A DNA stretch of 64,000 bases from Massilia phyllostachyos (GCF_021044825.1 NZ_JAJNOC010000007.1:186001-250000); one strand, 5' to 3'; numbered from the stretch's first letter, positions 42,008 to 51,608 are shown. Numbers and translations are program-made. The notes: generated from the letters alone by a model not told the origin.

Positions 42008-42460
42008 ATGCGCCTCGCTGCCGCCGCCCTGTTGTCGCTTGCCTTTGTCGTCGCGCCGGCCGGCGCCCAGGACGATGTCCAGAAGGCGAAGGAAGATGCC
42101 GCCGTCGTGGCGGCGAGCACCGAGGCGGCGGTCAAGGCCGCGGCCAGCTGGCTGACGATCGTCGATGCGGGAAAATACGGGGACAGCTGGAGCGCCGCGG
42201 CGAGCGCCCTGCGCGGCGCCGTCACCCAGGCCAAGTGGGAAGAGGGGCTGCGCGCCGTGCGCGCCCCGATCGGCGCCGCCGGCGCGCGCACCCTGACGTC
42301 CTCGCATTACACCCACGCGCTGCCGGGCGCCCCGGCCGGCGAATACGTCGTCCTCCAGTACAGCACCGAATTCGCCGGCAAGCCCGGGTCCACCGAGATG
42401 GTGGTGCCGATGCGCGAGCCGGACGGCAGCTGGAAGGTGTCCGGCTACTACATCAGGTAA
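42008..42460 (+). CDS. DUF4019 exported protein
   Basis: 150 residues from ATG 42008. A signal peptide (MRLAAAALLSLAFVVAPAGAQ) precedes a compact domain starting ASSWL-like (AASWLTIVDAGKYGDSWSAAAS) and ending GKPGSTEMVVPMREPDGSWKVSGYYIR, the DUF4019 pattern, probably an NTF2-like fold. Function unknown. It lies 92 bases after the HTH-GAF gene and ends four bases before a convergent gene. Confidence 0.8.
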   Translation: MRLAAAALLSLAFVVAPAGAQDDVQKAKEDAAVVAASTEAAVKAAASWLTIVDAGKYGDSWSAAASALRGAVTQAKWEEGLRAVRAPIGAAGARTLTSSHYTHALPGAPAGEYVVLQYSTEFAGKPGSTEMVVPMREPDGSWKVSGYYIR

Positions 42461-42463
42461 GGT

Positions 42464-43528
42464 TTAGAACCCGGGGCCGACCAGGCGCCACAGCTGGGTC
42501 GGCAGGGCGGGCGGCGCGTCCGGCTTGAAGAAGGCCGAGTCCTGGATGTGCGAGGTGGTCACGTAGACCGTGCCGTCCGGGCCTTGCGTGAAGGTGTCGG
42601 GCCAGCGCAGGCGCGCGTCCTGCACCAGGATGCGCGGCGTTCCGCCGGGGCCTTCGTCGAGGTCGCGCACCTTGACCGCGTCGTCTTCCACCGCGGTGAG
42701 CAGCATCTTGTTGCTGCCCTGCGGGATCAGGAGGCCGTCCGACACCCCGTTGACGCCGTATTCCTCGACCTGGTCGCCCACGTCGTCGCCCTTCAGACCC
42801 CCTTCGATCAGGACCTGCGTCGCGATCCGGTACAGGGTGTCGCCCTTGATCGCTTGCCAATACAGCCAGCAGCCATCACTTGACAATTCGATACCATCGG
42901 CTGAGAACTCCACCCCGCGTCCGTCCGGGCGGCGCAGCTCCTTGCCGTCGGCTTTCACCACCAGGCCCTTCTTCATCTGGGTCGACGGGTGGCCGTCGAG
43001 CACCCGCGCAACCTTGCCGCTGGCCAGGTCGATCACCAGCAGGGCGCCGACCACGCCGGAATCGGTGATGTAGGCGTACTTGCCGTCGTTCGAAAAGCGC
43101 ACGTCGTTCAGGTAGGAGCCTTGCGGGGCCGCGTCCTCGTCGAACACGATGCTGCGCGTGACCGCATTGCTGGCGAGGTCGATCTGCACCAGCTTGGCGC
43201 CGCCGGAGACCAGGTGGGCCTGGCTTGGGGCCGCCGGGTCGAGCACCCACAGGCTGCCGCGGCCGTCGGCCACGATGCTCTGCACGCAGACCCAGCCCTT
43301 GGCCGGGTCCAGCTCGTCCTTGCGCGCATTGCGCCAGCCGTTCCATTCCTCGTCCGGGTAGGGGCGCAGGCTGCCGTCGGCCTGCAGCTCGGCGACCGAG
43401 ACGGCCGTGTCCTCGGTCCAGCGCGGGAAGTTCACGAAGATGCGATTGTCCCCGGAGGCGGTCACGCCGGTCACCTGGTGCTCGAAAGCGGCCACCTGCT
43501 CGATGGTCCATTGCGTCGGATTGCTCAT
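42464..43528 (-). CDS. Major royal jelly/Yellow-family protein
   Basis: 354 residues from ATG 43528; the frame is open further upstream only as a shadow of the topoisomerase gene. The beta-propeller family is recognised from VTASGDNRIFVNFPRW, LWVLDPAAP, LNDVRFSNDGKYAYITDSG, LVVIDLASGKVARVLDGHPST and GIELSSDGCWLYWQAIKGDTLYRI. No signal peptide is evident, so it may be cytoplasmic or leave by another route. Bacterial members are poorly studied; an enzyme of the SMP-30 gluconolactonase type is a possible relative. It overlaps the topoisomerase gene by four bases. Confidence 0.85.
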   Translation of the reverse strand: MSNPTQWTIEQVAAFEHQVTGVTASGDNRIFVNFPRWTEDTAVSVAELQADGSLRPYPDEEWNGWRNARKDELDPAKGWVCVQSIVADGRGSLWVLDPAAPSQAHLVSGGAKLVQIDLASNAVTRSIVFDEDAAPQGSYLNDVRFSNDGKYAYITDSGVVGALLVIDLASGKVARVLDGHPSTQMKKGLVVKADGKELRRPDGRGVEFSADGIELSSDGCWLYWQAIKGDTLYRIATQVLIEGGLKGDDVGDQVEEYGVNGVSDGLLIPQGSNKMLLTAVEDDAVKVRDLDEGPGGTPRILVQDARLRWPDTFTQGPDGTVYVTTSHIQDSAFFKPDAPPALPTQLWRLVGPGF

Positions 43529-44733
43529 GCTGCTCCTCTCATGGCTTGGGGCGCGCGCTGCCGCGGCGCACGGGCGCTTTTCTTCGCGGGGGCGCGCGCC
43601 GGTTTGGTGGTTTTCTCCCTGGCCTTGCCCTTGGCGTCGGCCTGCTCCTGCTCGTGGCGCAGGCGCTGCTGCAACATCGCCAGCACCGCCGCTTCTTCCG
43701 GCTGCAGCGCGTGCAGGTCCTGCTTCAGTTCTTCCTCGGTGCGTTCGCGCAGGGTCTCCAGCACCGTGCCGTCGAGGTAGGCGTCCAGCACCACCGGGTG
43801 CACATAGCACTTGCGGCAGACCGAGGGCGTGTTGCCGAGCTTTTCGGCCACCGACTCGATCGCGCGCACGATGTTCTTCTTGGCCTGGGCTTCGGAGTCG
43901 AACTTCTCGAATTCCTGCAGCGCCAGCGCGGCCAGCACGGTGCCGGACCAGGTGCGGAAATCCTTGGCCGTGTAGTCTTCGCCGGTGATCGTGCGCAGGT
44001 AGTCGTTGACGTCGCTCGAATCGATGCTGTGGGTGTCGCCGTCGTCGTCGATGTACTGGAACAGTTCCTGGCCGGGCAGGTCGCGCGACCGGCGGATGAT
44101 GCGCGCCAGGCGCCGGTCGTGCACCTTGACCTTGTGGTACACGCCGCTCTTGCCGCGGAAGCTGAACTCGACGTCGCTGCCGTCGACCTTCGCGTGGCGG
44201 TTGCGCAGCGTGGTGAGTCCGAAGGATTTGTTGGTGCGTGCGTATTCCTCGTTCCCGACCCGCATCATGGTCGCTTCCAGCAGGTAGACGATGGTGGCCA
44301 GCACCTTCTCGCGCGGCAGGCCGGGCAGGGCCAGGGCGCGGTCGACTTCCGCGCGGATCTGGGGCAGGGCCTGGCCGAAGCTGATCATGCGCTCGTATTT
44401 CACCTCGTCGCGCACGGTGCGCCATTTCGGGTGGTAGCGGTATTGCTTGCGGCCGCGCGCATCGCGCCCGGTGGCCTGCAGGTGGCCGTTGGCCTGTGGG
44501 CAGATCCAGACGTCGGTCCATGCCGGCGGAATGACGAGCGACTTGATGCGCCCGAGGGTGGCCTCGTCCTCGACCGCTTCGCCCTTGGCGTCGAGGTAGA
44601 CGACCGTGTCGCCCTTTTTTTCGCGGCGGATGCCGGGCCGGTCGTCGTGGACGTAACGCAGGCCGGCCGCCCTGGCGGCGGCCGGCGGATCGCTGAGCGG
44701 GTTGTCGGCGCTGGTCGGTTCCTGGTTGGGCAT
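43525..44733 (-). CDS. DNA topoisomerase IB
   Basis: 402 residues from ATG 44733 (GAGGAGA upstream). Poxvirus-type topoisomerase IB, which relaxes DNA through a 3'-phosphotyrosine. Present are GLRYVHDDRPGIRREKKG, IPPAWTDVWICPQANGHLQATGRDARGRKQYRYHP, RVGNEEYARTNKSFGLTTLRNRH with catalytic arginine, KDFRTWSGTVLAAL (catalytic Arg) and the active-site tyrosine region NTPSVCRKCYVHPVVLDAYLDGT. The C-terminus is a Lys/Ala/Arg-rich tail that likely adds DNA binding. It starts upstream of and overlaps the royal-jelly-like gene by ATGA. Confidence 0.93.
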   Translation of the reverse strand: MPNQEPTSADNPLSDPPAAARAAGLRYVHDDRPGIRREKKGDTVVYLDAKGEAVEDEATLGRIKSLVIPPAWTDVWICPQANGHLQATGRDARGRKQYRYHPKWRTVRDEVKYERMISFGQALPQIRAEVDRALALPGLPREKVLATIVYLLEATMMRVGNEEYARTNKSFGLTTLRNRHAKVDGSDVEFSFRGKSGVYHKVKVHDRRLARIIRRSRDLPGQELFQYIDDDGDTHSIDSSDVNDYLRTITGEDYTAKDFRTWSGTVLAALALQEFEKFDSEAQAKKNIVRAIESVAEKLGNTPSVCRKCYVHPVVLDAYLDGTVLETLRERTEEELKQDLHALQPEEAAVLAMLQQRLRHEQEQADAKGKAREKTTKPARAPAKKSARAPRQRAPQAMRGAA

Positions 44734-44842
44734 GGCGTCTCCTCGAATCTGGTCGCCCGATGCTACGCCGAATGGGGGAGGCGCACCGTTCGCTTGCGCA
44801 CGGTGCGCGCGCCTCGGTGCTGGCGGATGATTGGTGGCTTTT

Positions 44843-44941
44843 GTAGGGTGGGCGGTCCTGCGCCCACGCGTCCGACCAGAGATGGCGTCGCTACAGAGCA
44901 CCCGGGAGTTGAACGCGTGGGCAAGGGATTGCCCACCCTAC
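44843..44941. repeat. Palindromic repeat, copy C
   Basis: Short-module copy: left arm from GTAGGGTGGGCGG to CGCCCACGCG (44843-44870) and right arm GTTGAACGCGTGGGC to GCCCACCCTAC (44908-44941), inverted to each other. The long module with GTGTGAAAAA ends is absent. It lies between the antiporter and topoisomerase genes, both on the minus strand; the antiporter's stop (44950-44952) is nine bases beyond its edge. Confidence 0.8.
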
Positions 44942-44949
44942 AACGGCAA

Positions 44950-46599
44950 TCAGTGCTTCGTGGACGAGCGGTAGCGCGCCTCGACCAGGTCGAGTTCCTG
45001 CACCAGGCGGCGCGCCGTCTCGTCGGACAGCTGGCCGTGGCGCGCCATCTGCTGCAGGACCTTGCGCTCGGCCGCCAGCGCGGCCAGGCGGTAGAAGCGT
45101 TCGGCATCCTCGGCCACCCGGACCCGCGCCGGATGGGCGCCGTCACCCGCGGCCCCGCCCAGCCGGTGCTGGTACAGCCCGCGCACCTGCTCGGCGGCGC
45201 TGGCGTGGATGTCGGCGTCCTTCTCGTCGTAGGGATCGGGCTTGCCGGCGGTGTCGATGGCGCCCAGCGCCGCCAGCGCGGCGGCCTGGCGCGCGCGGTC
45301 TTCCTCGATCTCGGACGCGGTTTCCGGCGGCAGTTCCAGCCCGCGCAGCACGCGCGGCAGGCCGATGCTGGCCACCACCAGCGACACCACGATCACCGCG
45401 CTGGCCAGGAACACGGCCAGGTCGCGCCCCGGGAAGGGTTCGCCGCCCGGCAGCGCCAGCGGCAAGGTCAGGATGCCGGCCAGGGTGATGGCGCCGCGTA
45501 CCCCGGCCAGCGAGGTGGCCAGGATCAGGCGCTTCCTCGGCATGATGCCGGGCCGGCCGGCGCGCCGCGCGGCGAAGTTCGACAGCCGCAGCGAGACCCA
45601 CACCCATACCAGGCGCAATAAAATGAGGCCGAAGCTGATCGCCAGCGCATTCCCGGCCAGCCACCAGAAGTCGCGCGGCACCGGCAGGTCCGGCCCCTTC
45701 AAAGCCGCGCGCACGATGTCGGGCAGCTGTTCGCCCAGCAGCACGAACATCACGCCGTTGAGCGCGAACTGCACGGTGTCCCACACCACGTTGCGGCGCA
45801 CCCGGGTGGTGGCGAGGGCGCGCCCGCCCAGTTCCACGTAGCTCATCGTGATGCCGGCGCTGACCGCCGCCAGGATGCCCGAGGCTCCGATATGCTCGGC
45901 CGCCATGTAGGCGCCGAACGGCAGCAGGAGATTGAGCAGGATCGAGGCGCCCGGCTCCTCGCCGAAGCGCGAAGCCAGCAGGCGCTGCACGGCGCCCATC
46001 GCGACCGTGACCAGCACCCCGGCGGCGATGCCGGCCAGCGCCACCCACAGGAAGGTCAGGGCGGCCGAGGACAGCGAAAAGACACCGGTGAGCGCCGCGG
46101 CCACCGCGAAGCGGAAGCACACCAGGCCGCTGGCGTCGTTGAGCAGCGATTCGCCTTCCAGGATGTGCATCAGGCGCGGCGGAATGGGAACGCGTGCGGC
46201 GATCGAGCCCACCGCCACCGGATCGGTCGGCGCCAGGATCGCGGCCAGGGCAAAGGCGACCGCCAGCGGCAGCTCGGGGATCAGCCAGTGGATGAAGAAG
46301 CCGGCGCCGACCACGGTGAACAGCACCAGGCCGAGCGCCAGCTCGAGGATCACGCCCTTGTCGCGGAACAGCCCGACCTTGGGGATGCGCCAGCCGTCCA
46401 GGAACAGCAGCGGCGGCAGGAACAGGATGAAGAAGGTGTGCGGGTCGAGCCGCACCGGATGCCAGCCCAGGCTCGCGATGGCCACGCCGAGCCCGATCTG
46501 CACCAGCGGCAGGGGCAGGGCGACCGGCAGCAGCCGCACCAGGTATCCGCTCGCGACCACTGCCAGCAGCATCGCCAGCACCACCCCGACTTCACCCAT
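44950..46599 (-). CDS. Na+/H+ antiporter (CPA1 family)
   Basis: 549 residues from ATG 46599 (GGGAG upstream); an open frame to 46761 crosses a repeat and is not used. About twelve membrane helices, with the ion-site segment AAILAPTDPVAVGSI and HILEGESLLNDASGLVCFRFAVA, both diagnostic of NhaP/CPA1 exchangers, and AGVRGAITLAGILTLPLAL. A cytoplasmic helical tail of about 130 residues (from about 420) ends in SSTKH. It exchanges Na+ or K+ for protons across the inner membrane. Confidence 0.93.
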   Translation of the reverse strand: MGEVGVVLAMLLAVVASGYLVRLLPVALPLPLVQIGLGVAIASLGWHPVRLDPHTFFILFLPPLLFLDGWRIPKVGLFRDKGVILELALGLVLFTVVGAGFFIHWLIPELPLAVAFALAAILAPTDPVAVGSIAARVPIPPRLMHILEGESLLNDASGLVCFRFAVAAALTGVFSLSSAALTFLWVALAGIAAGVLVTVAMGAVQRLLASRFGEEPGASILLNLLLPFGAYMAAEHIGASGILAAVSAGITMSYVELGGRALATTRVRRNVVWDTVQFALNGVMFVLLGEQLPDIVRAALKGPDLPVPRDFWWLAGNALAISFGLILLRLVWVWVSLRLSNFAARRAGRPGIMPRKRLILATSLAGVRGAITLAGILTLPLALPGGEPFPGRDLAVFLASAVIVVSLVVASIGLPRVLRGLELPPETASEIEEDRARQAAALAALGAIDTAGKPDPYDEKDADIHASAAEQVRGLYQHRLGGAAGDGAHPARVRVAEDAERFYRLAALAAERKVLQQMARHGQLSDETARRLVQELDLVEARYRSSTKH

Positions 46600-46643
46600 C
46601 CACGCTCTCCCAAGGAAAGCGCCATCATAGGCGATGCGCGGCC

Positions 46644-46806
46644 AAGAGCCTGTCCCGGTAGGTTGGAGTCGTTCCTGCCGCGCCTGGCAGACGTGCGCCG
46701 CGTTGCTCGTCGTTGCATGGCTAGCCATGCGGCCTCCTCGCGCCTTGCTCACACCCGCCATGCATCGCCATGAACTTTCCCCCCCACCTACCGGGACAGG
46801 CTCTTA
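46644..46806. repeat. 163-bp inverted-repeat element, copy 2
   Basis: Same length and plan as 25890-26052. Ends are AAGAGCCTGTCCCGGTAGG (left) and its complement CCTACCGGGACAGGCTCTTA (right, 46787-46806), a nearly perfect terminal inverted repeat. The centre has GCATGGCTAGCCATGC. The last three bases, read on the minus strand, form the TAA stop of the histidine kinase gene. It separates that gene from the antiporter gene. Confidence 0.82.
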
Positions 46807-49038
46807 GCGCGTCGCGCCGCCGGCGGCCTGCGCCAGCAATTCGCCCAGCTGCACCGTATTGACCGGCTTGACCATGTAGTGGTCGAACCCGGCCTCGATC
46901 GCGGCCTCGCGGTCCTGCTGGCGTCCGTAGCCGGTGGCGGCGACCAGCATGGCGTTCGCGGTGGCGGGCTCGCGCCGCAGGCGGCGCGCCAGCTCGTTGC
47001 CGTCCATGTCGGGCAGGCCGATGTCGAGCAGGCAGACCTGGGGCGCGAACACCGCCGCGAGTTTCAAGGCGTCGTGGCCGTTGTAGGCGATCTCGACCCG
47101 GTGGCCGGCGGCCGCCAGATACAGGTTCAGGGTGTGGGCGGCGTCGAGGTTGTCGTCGACCACCAGCACCCGCAGCGGACTGGTGACCAGCGCCGCCTCG
47201 CGGATCGCCACGTCGATCGGCATCTCGGCCGGCTGGGCGTAGCGCGGCAGGCGCACGGTGAAGGTGCTGCCCTGGCCCAGGCCCGGGCTGCTGGCGTCGA
47301 CCGCGCCGCCGTGCAGCTCGACCAGGCTGCGCGCCAGCGCCAGGCCGAGACCGAGCCCGCCCTGGGCGCGGTCGGGCGTGCGCTCGGCCTGGGTGAACAG
47401 TTCGAACACGCGCGCGACCAGGCCGGGCTCCATGCCGATGCCGTCGTCGGCGACTTCGAGCACGTATTCCTGCTCGCCGGCGCGCAGCTGCAGGTGGATA
47501 TGGCCGCCCTCCGGCGTGTACTTGGTGGCGTTGCCGAGCAGGTTGGCGACCACCTGCACCAGGCGCTTGTGGTCGCCGCGCACGGTGGCCGGGCTGTCGG
47601 GCAGGTCGAGCACCACCTTGTGGCGGCGCGCCGTGATCAGGGGGCGGATCTGCTCGGCCGCATCCTCGACCACCTGGCGCAGGTCCAGCACCTGGGTCGA
47701 GATCGAGACCAGGCCGCGGGTGACGCGCGAGACGTCCAGCAGGTCGTCGACCAGGCTGGTCATGTGCTCGACCTGGCGCGCGATGATGGCGCAGGTCTGC
47801 GTGATCTGCGCGTTGTCGGAGTGGAGGAGTTTGAGCAGGTGGGCGCCGGTGCTGATCGGGGCCAGCGGGTTCCTCAGCTCGTGCGCCAGCATCGCCAGGA
47901 ACTCGTCCTTGCGCTGGTCGGCCGCGCGCAGCTCGCGCTCGGCCTGGCTGCGCGCCGCTTCCTTGGCCTGCAGCGCGGCCGCCATCTCGTCGAGCGCGCG
48001 CGCCAGGCGGCCGATCTCTTCACGGCCGTAGGCGATGCCGGAACGTGCCTGCAGCTCGCCGGCGGCGATGCTGCGCGCGGTGTCCATGAGTTTACGCACC
48101 CGCTGCACGATCAGGATGTCGCCCGCCAGCCAGGCCGCCAGCAGCGCCAGCAGGGTGGTCGCGCCCAGGCCGAGCAGCGACATCAGCTGCGCGTCGCGCG
48201 CGGCGGCGGTGATGGTCTCGACCGGCACGCCGATCGTCACCGTGTATTCCGACAGCGCCGGCGCGCCCACGCGCGCGAACGCGTGCAGGCGCTCGACCCC
48301 GTCTTCGCCGACCACCACCACCGGGCGGTGCGAGGGGGTGCGCATGGCTTCCAGCAGCTTGGGGGCGAGCTTGCGGCCGAACCAGCGCTCCGGGTCCGGC
48401 CGGCGCGAGATCACCAGGCCGCCGGCGTCCGCGGTGGCCAGGACCGAGCCGGGCGGCAGGTTGATGTCGTTGATGTAGGCGTCGAGGCCGACCAGGTCCA
48501 TCGCCGAGAACACCACCGCCACCACCTTGCCGGCGCGGTCGGTCACGGGATAGGTGAGGTTGATGGTGTGCCTGCGGATCACGCGCCCGAACACGTAGTC
48601 GCCGGCGATGAAGCGGCGCTCGGCGATCGCGCGCCGGAAGTGGCGGCGGTCGCCCAGGTTCACCGGGTGCAGCATCGGCACCGCGCTGCAGCTGACGTCG
48701 CCGTCGAGCCGGATCAGGCCGAAGTTGACGTAGCCCTCGTTGCGGTCGAGGACATCGGCGAGCAGCGCATTGCAGCGCGGGGGCGGGCCCATCAGGTCCG
48801 GCACGCTCACCAGGTCGACCAGGATCTGGCGCGCGCGTTCCAGCGACTGCGCCTCGTTGGCGGCGGCCAGGCTGGTCAGGCGCTGCAGGTTTTCCTCGGA
48901 GGCGCGGATCGCCGCCTCGCGCTCGCGCATCCCGCCCAGCACGGTCATCACGGCGATCGGCGTGATCGCCAGCGCGACCAGCAGCATCAGCCGGCTGCGC
49001 AGGCTGTTCAGGCGTAGGCGCGAAAGCAGGGCGTTCAT
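46804..49038 (-). CDS. Hybrid sensor histidine kinase/response regulator
   Basis: 744 residues from ATG 49038; a further ATG at 49074 is possible but less likely. Layout: membrane helix (LMLLVALAITPIAVMTVLGGM), a double-Cache periplasmic sensor (NRNEGYVNFGLIRLDG-like and RHTINLTYPVTDRAGKVVAVVFSAMDL), second helix, HAMP, HisKA with MLAHELRNPLAPI (His site), HATPase with NLLGNATKYTPEGG and DDGIGM and GGLGLGLALAR, and a receiver domain with VVDDN and DIGLPDMDG (Asp site). It phosphorylates itself and its receiver in response to an extracellular signal. No output domain is attached. Confidence 0.92.
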   Translation of the reverse strand: MNALLSRLRLNSLRSRLMLLVALAITPIAVMTVLGGMREREAAIRASEENLQRLTSLAAANEAQSLERARQILVDLVSVPDLMGPPPRCNALLADVLDRNEGYVNFGLIRLDGDVSCSAVPMLHPVNLGDRRHFRRAIAERRFIAGDYVFGRVIRRHTINLTYPVTDRAGKVVAVVFSAMDLVGLDAYINDINLPPGSVLATADAGGLVISRRPDPERWFGRKLAPKLLEAMRTPSHRPVVVVGEDGVERLHAFARVGAPALSEYTVTIGVPVETITAAARDAQLMSLLGLGATTLLALLAAWLAGDILIVQRVRKLMDTARSIAAGELQARSGIAYGREEIGRLARALDEMAAALQAKEAARSQAERELRAADQRKDEFLAMLAHELRNPLAPISTGAHLLKLLHSDNAQITQTCAIIARQVEHMTSLVDDLLDVSRVTRGLVSISTQVLDLRQVVEDAAEQIRPLITARRHKVVLDLPDSPATVRGDHKRLVQVVANLLGNATKYTPEGGHIHLQLRAGEQEYVLEVADDGIGMEPGLVARVFELFTQAERTPDRAQGGLGLGLALARSLVELHGGAVDASSPGLGQGSTFTVRLPRYAQPAEMPIDVAIREAALVTSPLRVLVVDDNLDAAHTLNLYLAAAGHRVEIAYNGHDALKLAAVFAPQVCLLDIGLPDMDGNELARRLRREPATANAMLVAATGYGRQQDREAAIEAGFDHYMVKPVNTVQLGELLAQAAGGATR

Positions 49039-49196
49039 TCGATTCTCGTTGGATGGTGGCAGGCGCACCGGCACAGTGCGAAAGTTTCTCTATTGTACTA
49101 AACACGGGGCCGGCTGTATTGGCAAGGCCGGGTCATTTGCTTGACACTTAAACTATCCGGCACGGTAATATAGAAGGGGAACCAGGAGGAGAGCGA

Positions 49197-51581
49197 ATGA
49201 ACATCGTGTGCGTGGGCGGCGGGCCGGCCGGCCTGTATTTCGCGTTGCTGGCCAAGAAGCGGCACCCCGGCCACGCAGTCACCGTGGTCGAGCGCAACCG
49301 CGCCGGCGACACCTTCGGCTGGGGCGTGGTGTTCTCGGACCAGACCCTGGGCCGCCTGGCCGAGGCGGACGAGGCCAGCGCACGCGCCATTCTGCAATCC
49401 TTCAACCACTGGGACGACATCGACGTCCACTTCAAGGGCCGCACGGTGACGTCCGGCGGCCACGGCTTCTGCGGCATCGCGCGCAAGCGCCTGCTGGGCG
49501 TGCTGCAGGCGCGTTGCCTGGAACTCGGCGTGCGCCTCGAGTTCGACACCGAAGTGCGCGACGAAGCCGAACTGGCGCGCGCCTACGCGGCCGACCTGGT
49601 GGTCGCCTGCGACGGCGTCAACAGCGCCATCCGCGCACGCCATGCGCAGGTGTTCCAGCCCGAGCTCGAGCGCCGCCACTGCCGCTTCGTCTGGCTCGGC
49701 ACCCACAGGAAATTCGAGGCCTTCACCTTCGCCTTCGAGGAGACCGAACACGGCTGGTTCCAGGCCCACGCCTACCAGTACGACGGCGAGACCTCGACCT
49801 TCATCGTCGAGACCCTGGAAGAGACCTGGCAGGCCGCCGGGCTGGAGGCGATGGACCAGGCCGGGGCGCTGGCCTTCTGCGAGCGCCTGTTCGCGCGCCA
49901 CCTCGATGGCCACCGCCTGATGGCCAACGCGGCGCACCTGCGCGGTTCCAGCATGTGGATCCGCTTCCCGCGCATCGCCTGCGCGCACTGGGTGCATTGG
50001 GACGACATCGACGGGCGGCGGGTGCCGGTGGTGTTGATGGGCGACGCCGCCCACACCGCCCACTTCTCGATCGGCTCCGGCACCAAGCTGGCGCTGGAAG
50101 ACGCGATCGAGCTGGCCAGCTGCATCGGCGACGCCGGCGGTCCGCTCGACGATGCGCTGGCGGCGTACGAGGACGTGCGCCGGGTCGAGGTGCTCAAGCT
50201 GCAAAGCGCGGCGCGCAACTCGATGGAATGGTTCGAGAACGTGGCGCGCTACGGCGCGATGGAGGCCGAGCAGTTCGCTTATTCTTTGCTGACGCGCAGC
50301 CAGCGCCTGTCGCACGAAAGCTTGCGCCTGCGCGATCCGGATTACATCGCCGGTTTCGAGGACTGGTTCGCACGCCGCGCCGCGGTGCAGGCCGGCGTGC
50401 CGGCGCCCGGCGGGCCGACGCCGCCGATGTTCACGCCGTTCCGCGTGCGGGACGTTCTGCTCAAGAACCGGGTCATCGTCTCTCCCATGGCACAGTATTC
50501 GGCGGTCGACGGCGTGGCAGGCGACTTCCACCTGACTCACCTCGGCGCCCGAGCGCTCGGCGGCGCGGCGCTGGTGATGGCGGAGATGACCTGCGTGTCG
50601 GCCGATGCGCGCATCACGCCCGCCTGCCCGGGCTTGTATACGCCGGAGCACACGGCGGCGTGGCGGCGCATCGTCGACTTCGTCCACGCCAACAGCGACG
50701 CGAAGATCGGGGTGCAGCTGGGGCACGCTGGCGCCAAGGGCTCGACCCGGCCGATGTGGGACGGCATCGACCAGCCGCTCGATGCGGGCAACTGGCCGCT
50801 GGTGTCGAGCTCCGAACAACAGTACCTGCCCGGCGTCTCGCAAGTCGCGCGCGCGGCGACGATCGAGGACCTGGAGCGCATCAAGGCTGACTTCGTGCGC
50901 GCCACCGAGGCCGCCGCGCAGGCCGGCTTCGACTGGCTGGAGCTGCACTGCGCCCATGGCTACCTGCTGTCGAGCTTCATCTCGCCGCTCACCAACCGCC
51001 GCGGCGACGCGTATGGCGGCAGCCTGGAAAACCGCTGCCGCTATCCGCTCGCCGTGTTCGCGGCGATCCGCGCGGCGTGGCCGGCCGGGCTGCCGATCAG
51101 CGTGCGCGTCTCGGCCCACGACTGGGTCGAGGGCGGCATCACGCCAGGTGACGCGGTGCGGATCGCGCGCCTGTTCAAGGCGGCCGGCGCCGACATGATC
51201 GACTGTTCCTCGGGGCAGGTCAGCAAGCAGGAACAGCCGGTCTACGGCCGCATGTATCAGACGCCGTTCTCGGACCGCATCCGCAACGAGGCCGGCATTC
51301 CGACCATCGCGGTAGGGTCCATCTACGAGGCCGACCACGTGAACAGCATCATCGCCGCCGGCCGCGCCGACCTGTGCGCGGTGGCGCGGCCGCACCTGGC
51401 CAACCCGGCCTGGACCCTGCTGGAAGCCGCGCGCATCGGCTACGGCGGCGCGGCCTGGCCGCGCCAGTACCGCGCCGGCAAGCGCCAGCTGGAGCGCAAC
51501 CTCGAGCGCGAGCGCCAGCAGCAGGCGGCCAACGCGGGCCTGTCGCCGCAGCAGCTGGCCGCGCGCCTGCTGGAAGGCTGA
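49197..51581 (+). CDS. Anthraniloyl-CoA monooxygenase/salicylyl-CoA 5-hydroxylase-type bifunctional flavoenzyme
   Basis: 794-residue fusion. Residues 1-400 are an FAD monooxygenase: GGGPAGLYFALLA (FAD), VVACDGVNSAIR, VVLMGDAAHTAHFSIGSGTKLALEDA. Residues 410-775 are an Old-Yellow-Enzyme-type FMN reductase: LLKNRVIVSPMAQYSA, GVQLGHAGAKGS, WLELHCAHGYLLSSFISPLTNRR and AVGSIY. This order is that of 2-aminobenzoyl-CoA monooxygenase/reductase of Azoarcus, which hydroxylates and reduces the ring; related proteins are annotated salicylyl-CoA 5-hydroxylase. It starts a four-gene operon (hydratase, dehydrogenase, RidA). AGGAGAG precedes the ATG. Confidence 0.9.
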   Translation: MNIVCVGGGPAGLYFALLAKKRHPGHAVTVVERNRAGDTFGWGVVFSDQTLGRLAEADEASARAILQSFNHWDDIDVHFKGRTVTSGGHGFCGIARKRLLGVLQARCLELGVRLEFDTEVRDEAELARAYAADLVVACDGVNSAIRARHAQVFQPELERRHCRFVWLGTHRKFEAFTFAFEETEHGWFQAHAYQYDGETSTFIVETLEETWQAAGLEAMDQAGALAFCERLFARHLDGHRLMANAAHLRGSSMWIRFPRIACAHWVHWDDIDGRRVPVVLMGDAAHTAHFSIGSGTKLALEDAIELASCIGDAGGPLDDALAAYEDVRRVEVLKLQSAARNSMEWFENVARYGAMEAEQFAYSLLTRSQRLSHESLRLRDPDYIAGFEDWFARRAAVQAGVPAPGGPTPPMFTPFRVRDVLLKNRVIVSPMAQYSAVDGVAGDFHLTHLGARALGGAALVMAEMTCVSADARITPACPGLYTPEHTAAWRRIVDFVHANSDAKIGVQLGHAGAKGSTRPMWDGIDQPLDAGNWPLVSSSEQQYLPGVSQVARAATIEDLERIKADFVRATEAAAQAGFDWLELHCAHGYLLSSFISPLTNRRGDAYGGSLENRCRYPLAVFAAIRAAWPAGLPISVRVSAHDWVEGGITPGDAVRIARLFKAAGADMIDCSSGQVSKQEQPVYGRMYQTPFSDRIRNEAGIPTIAVGSIYEADHVNSIIAAGRADLCAVARPHLANPAWTLLEAARIGYGGAAWPRQYRAGKRQLERNLERERQQQAANAGLSPQQLAARLLEG

Positions 51582-51608
51582 TACCGAATCCACCCTCAGG
51601 AGCAACGC

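Noticed and set aside
43529..44521. Open frame joining the royal-jelly-like gene to sequence over the topoisomerase gene
   Set aside because: The upstream part shadows topoisomerase IB, and the ATG at 43528 with a ribosome site fits the family start.
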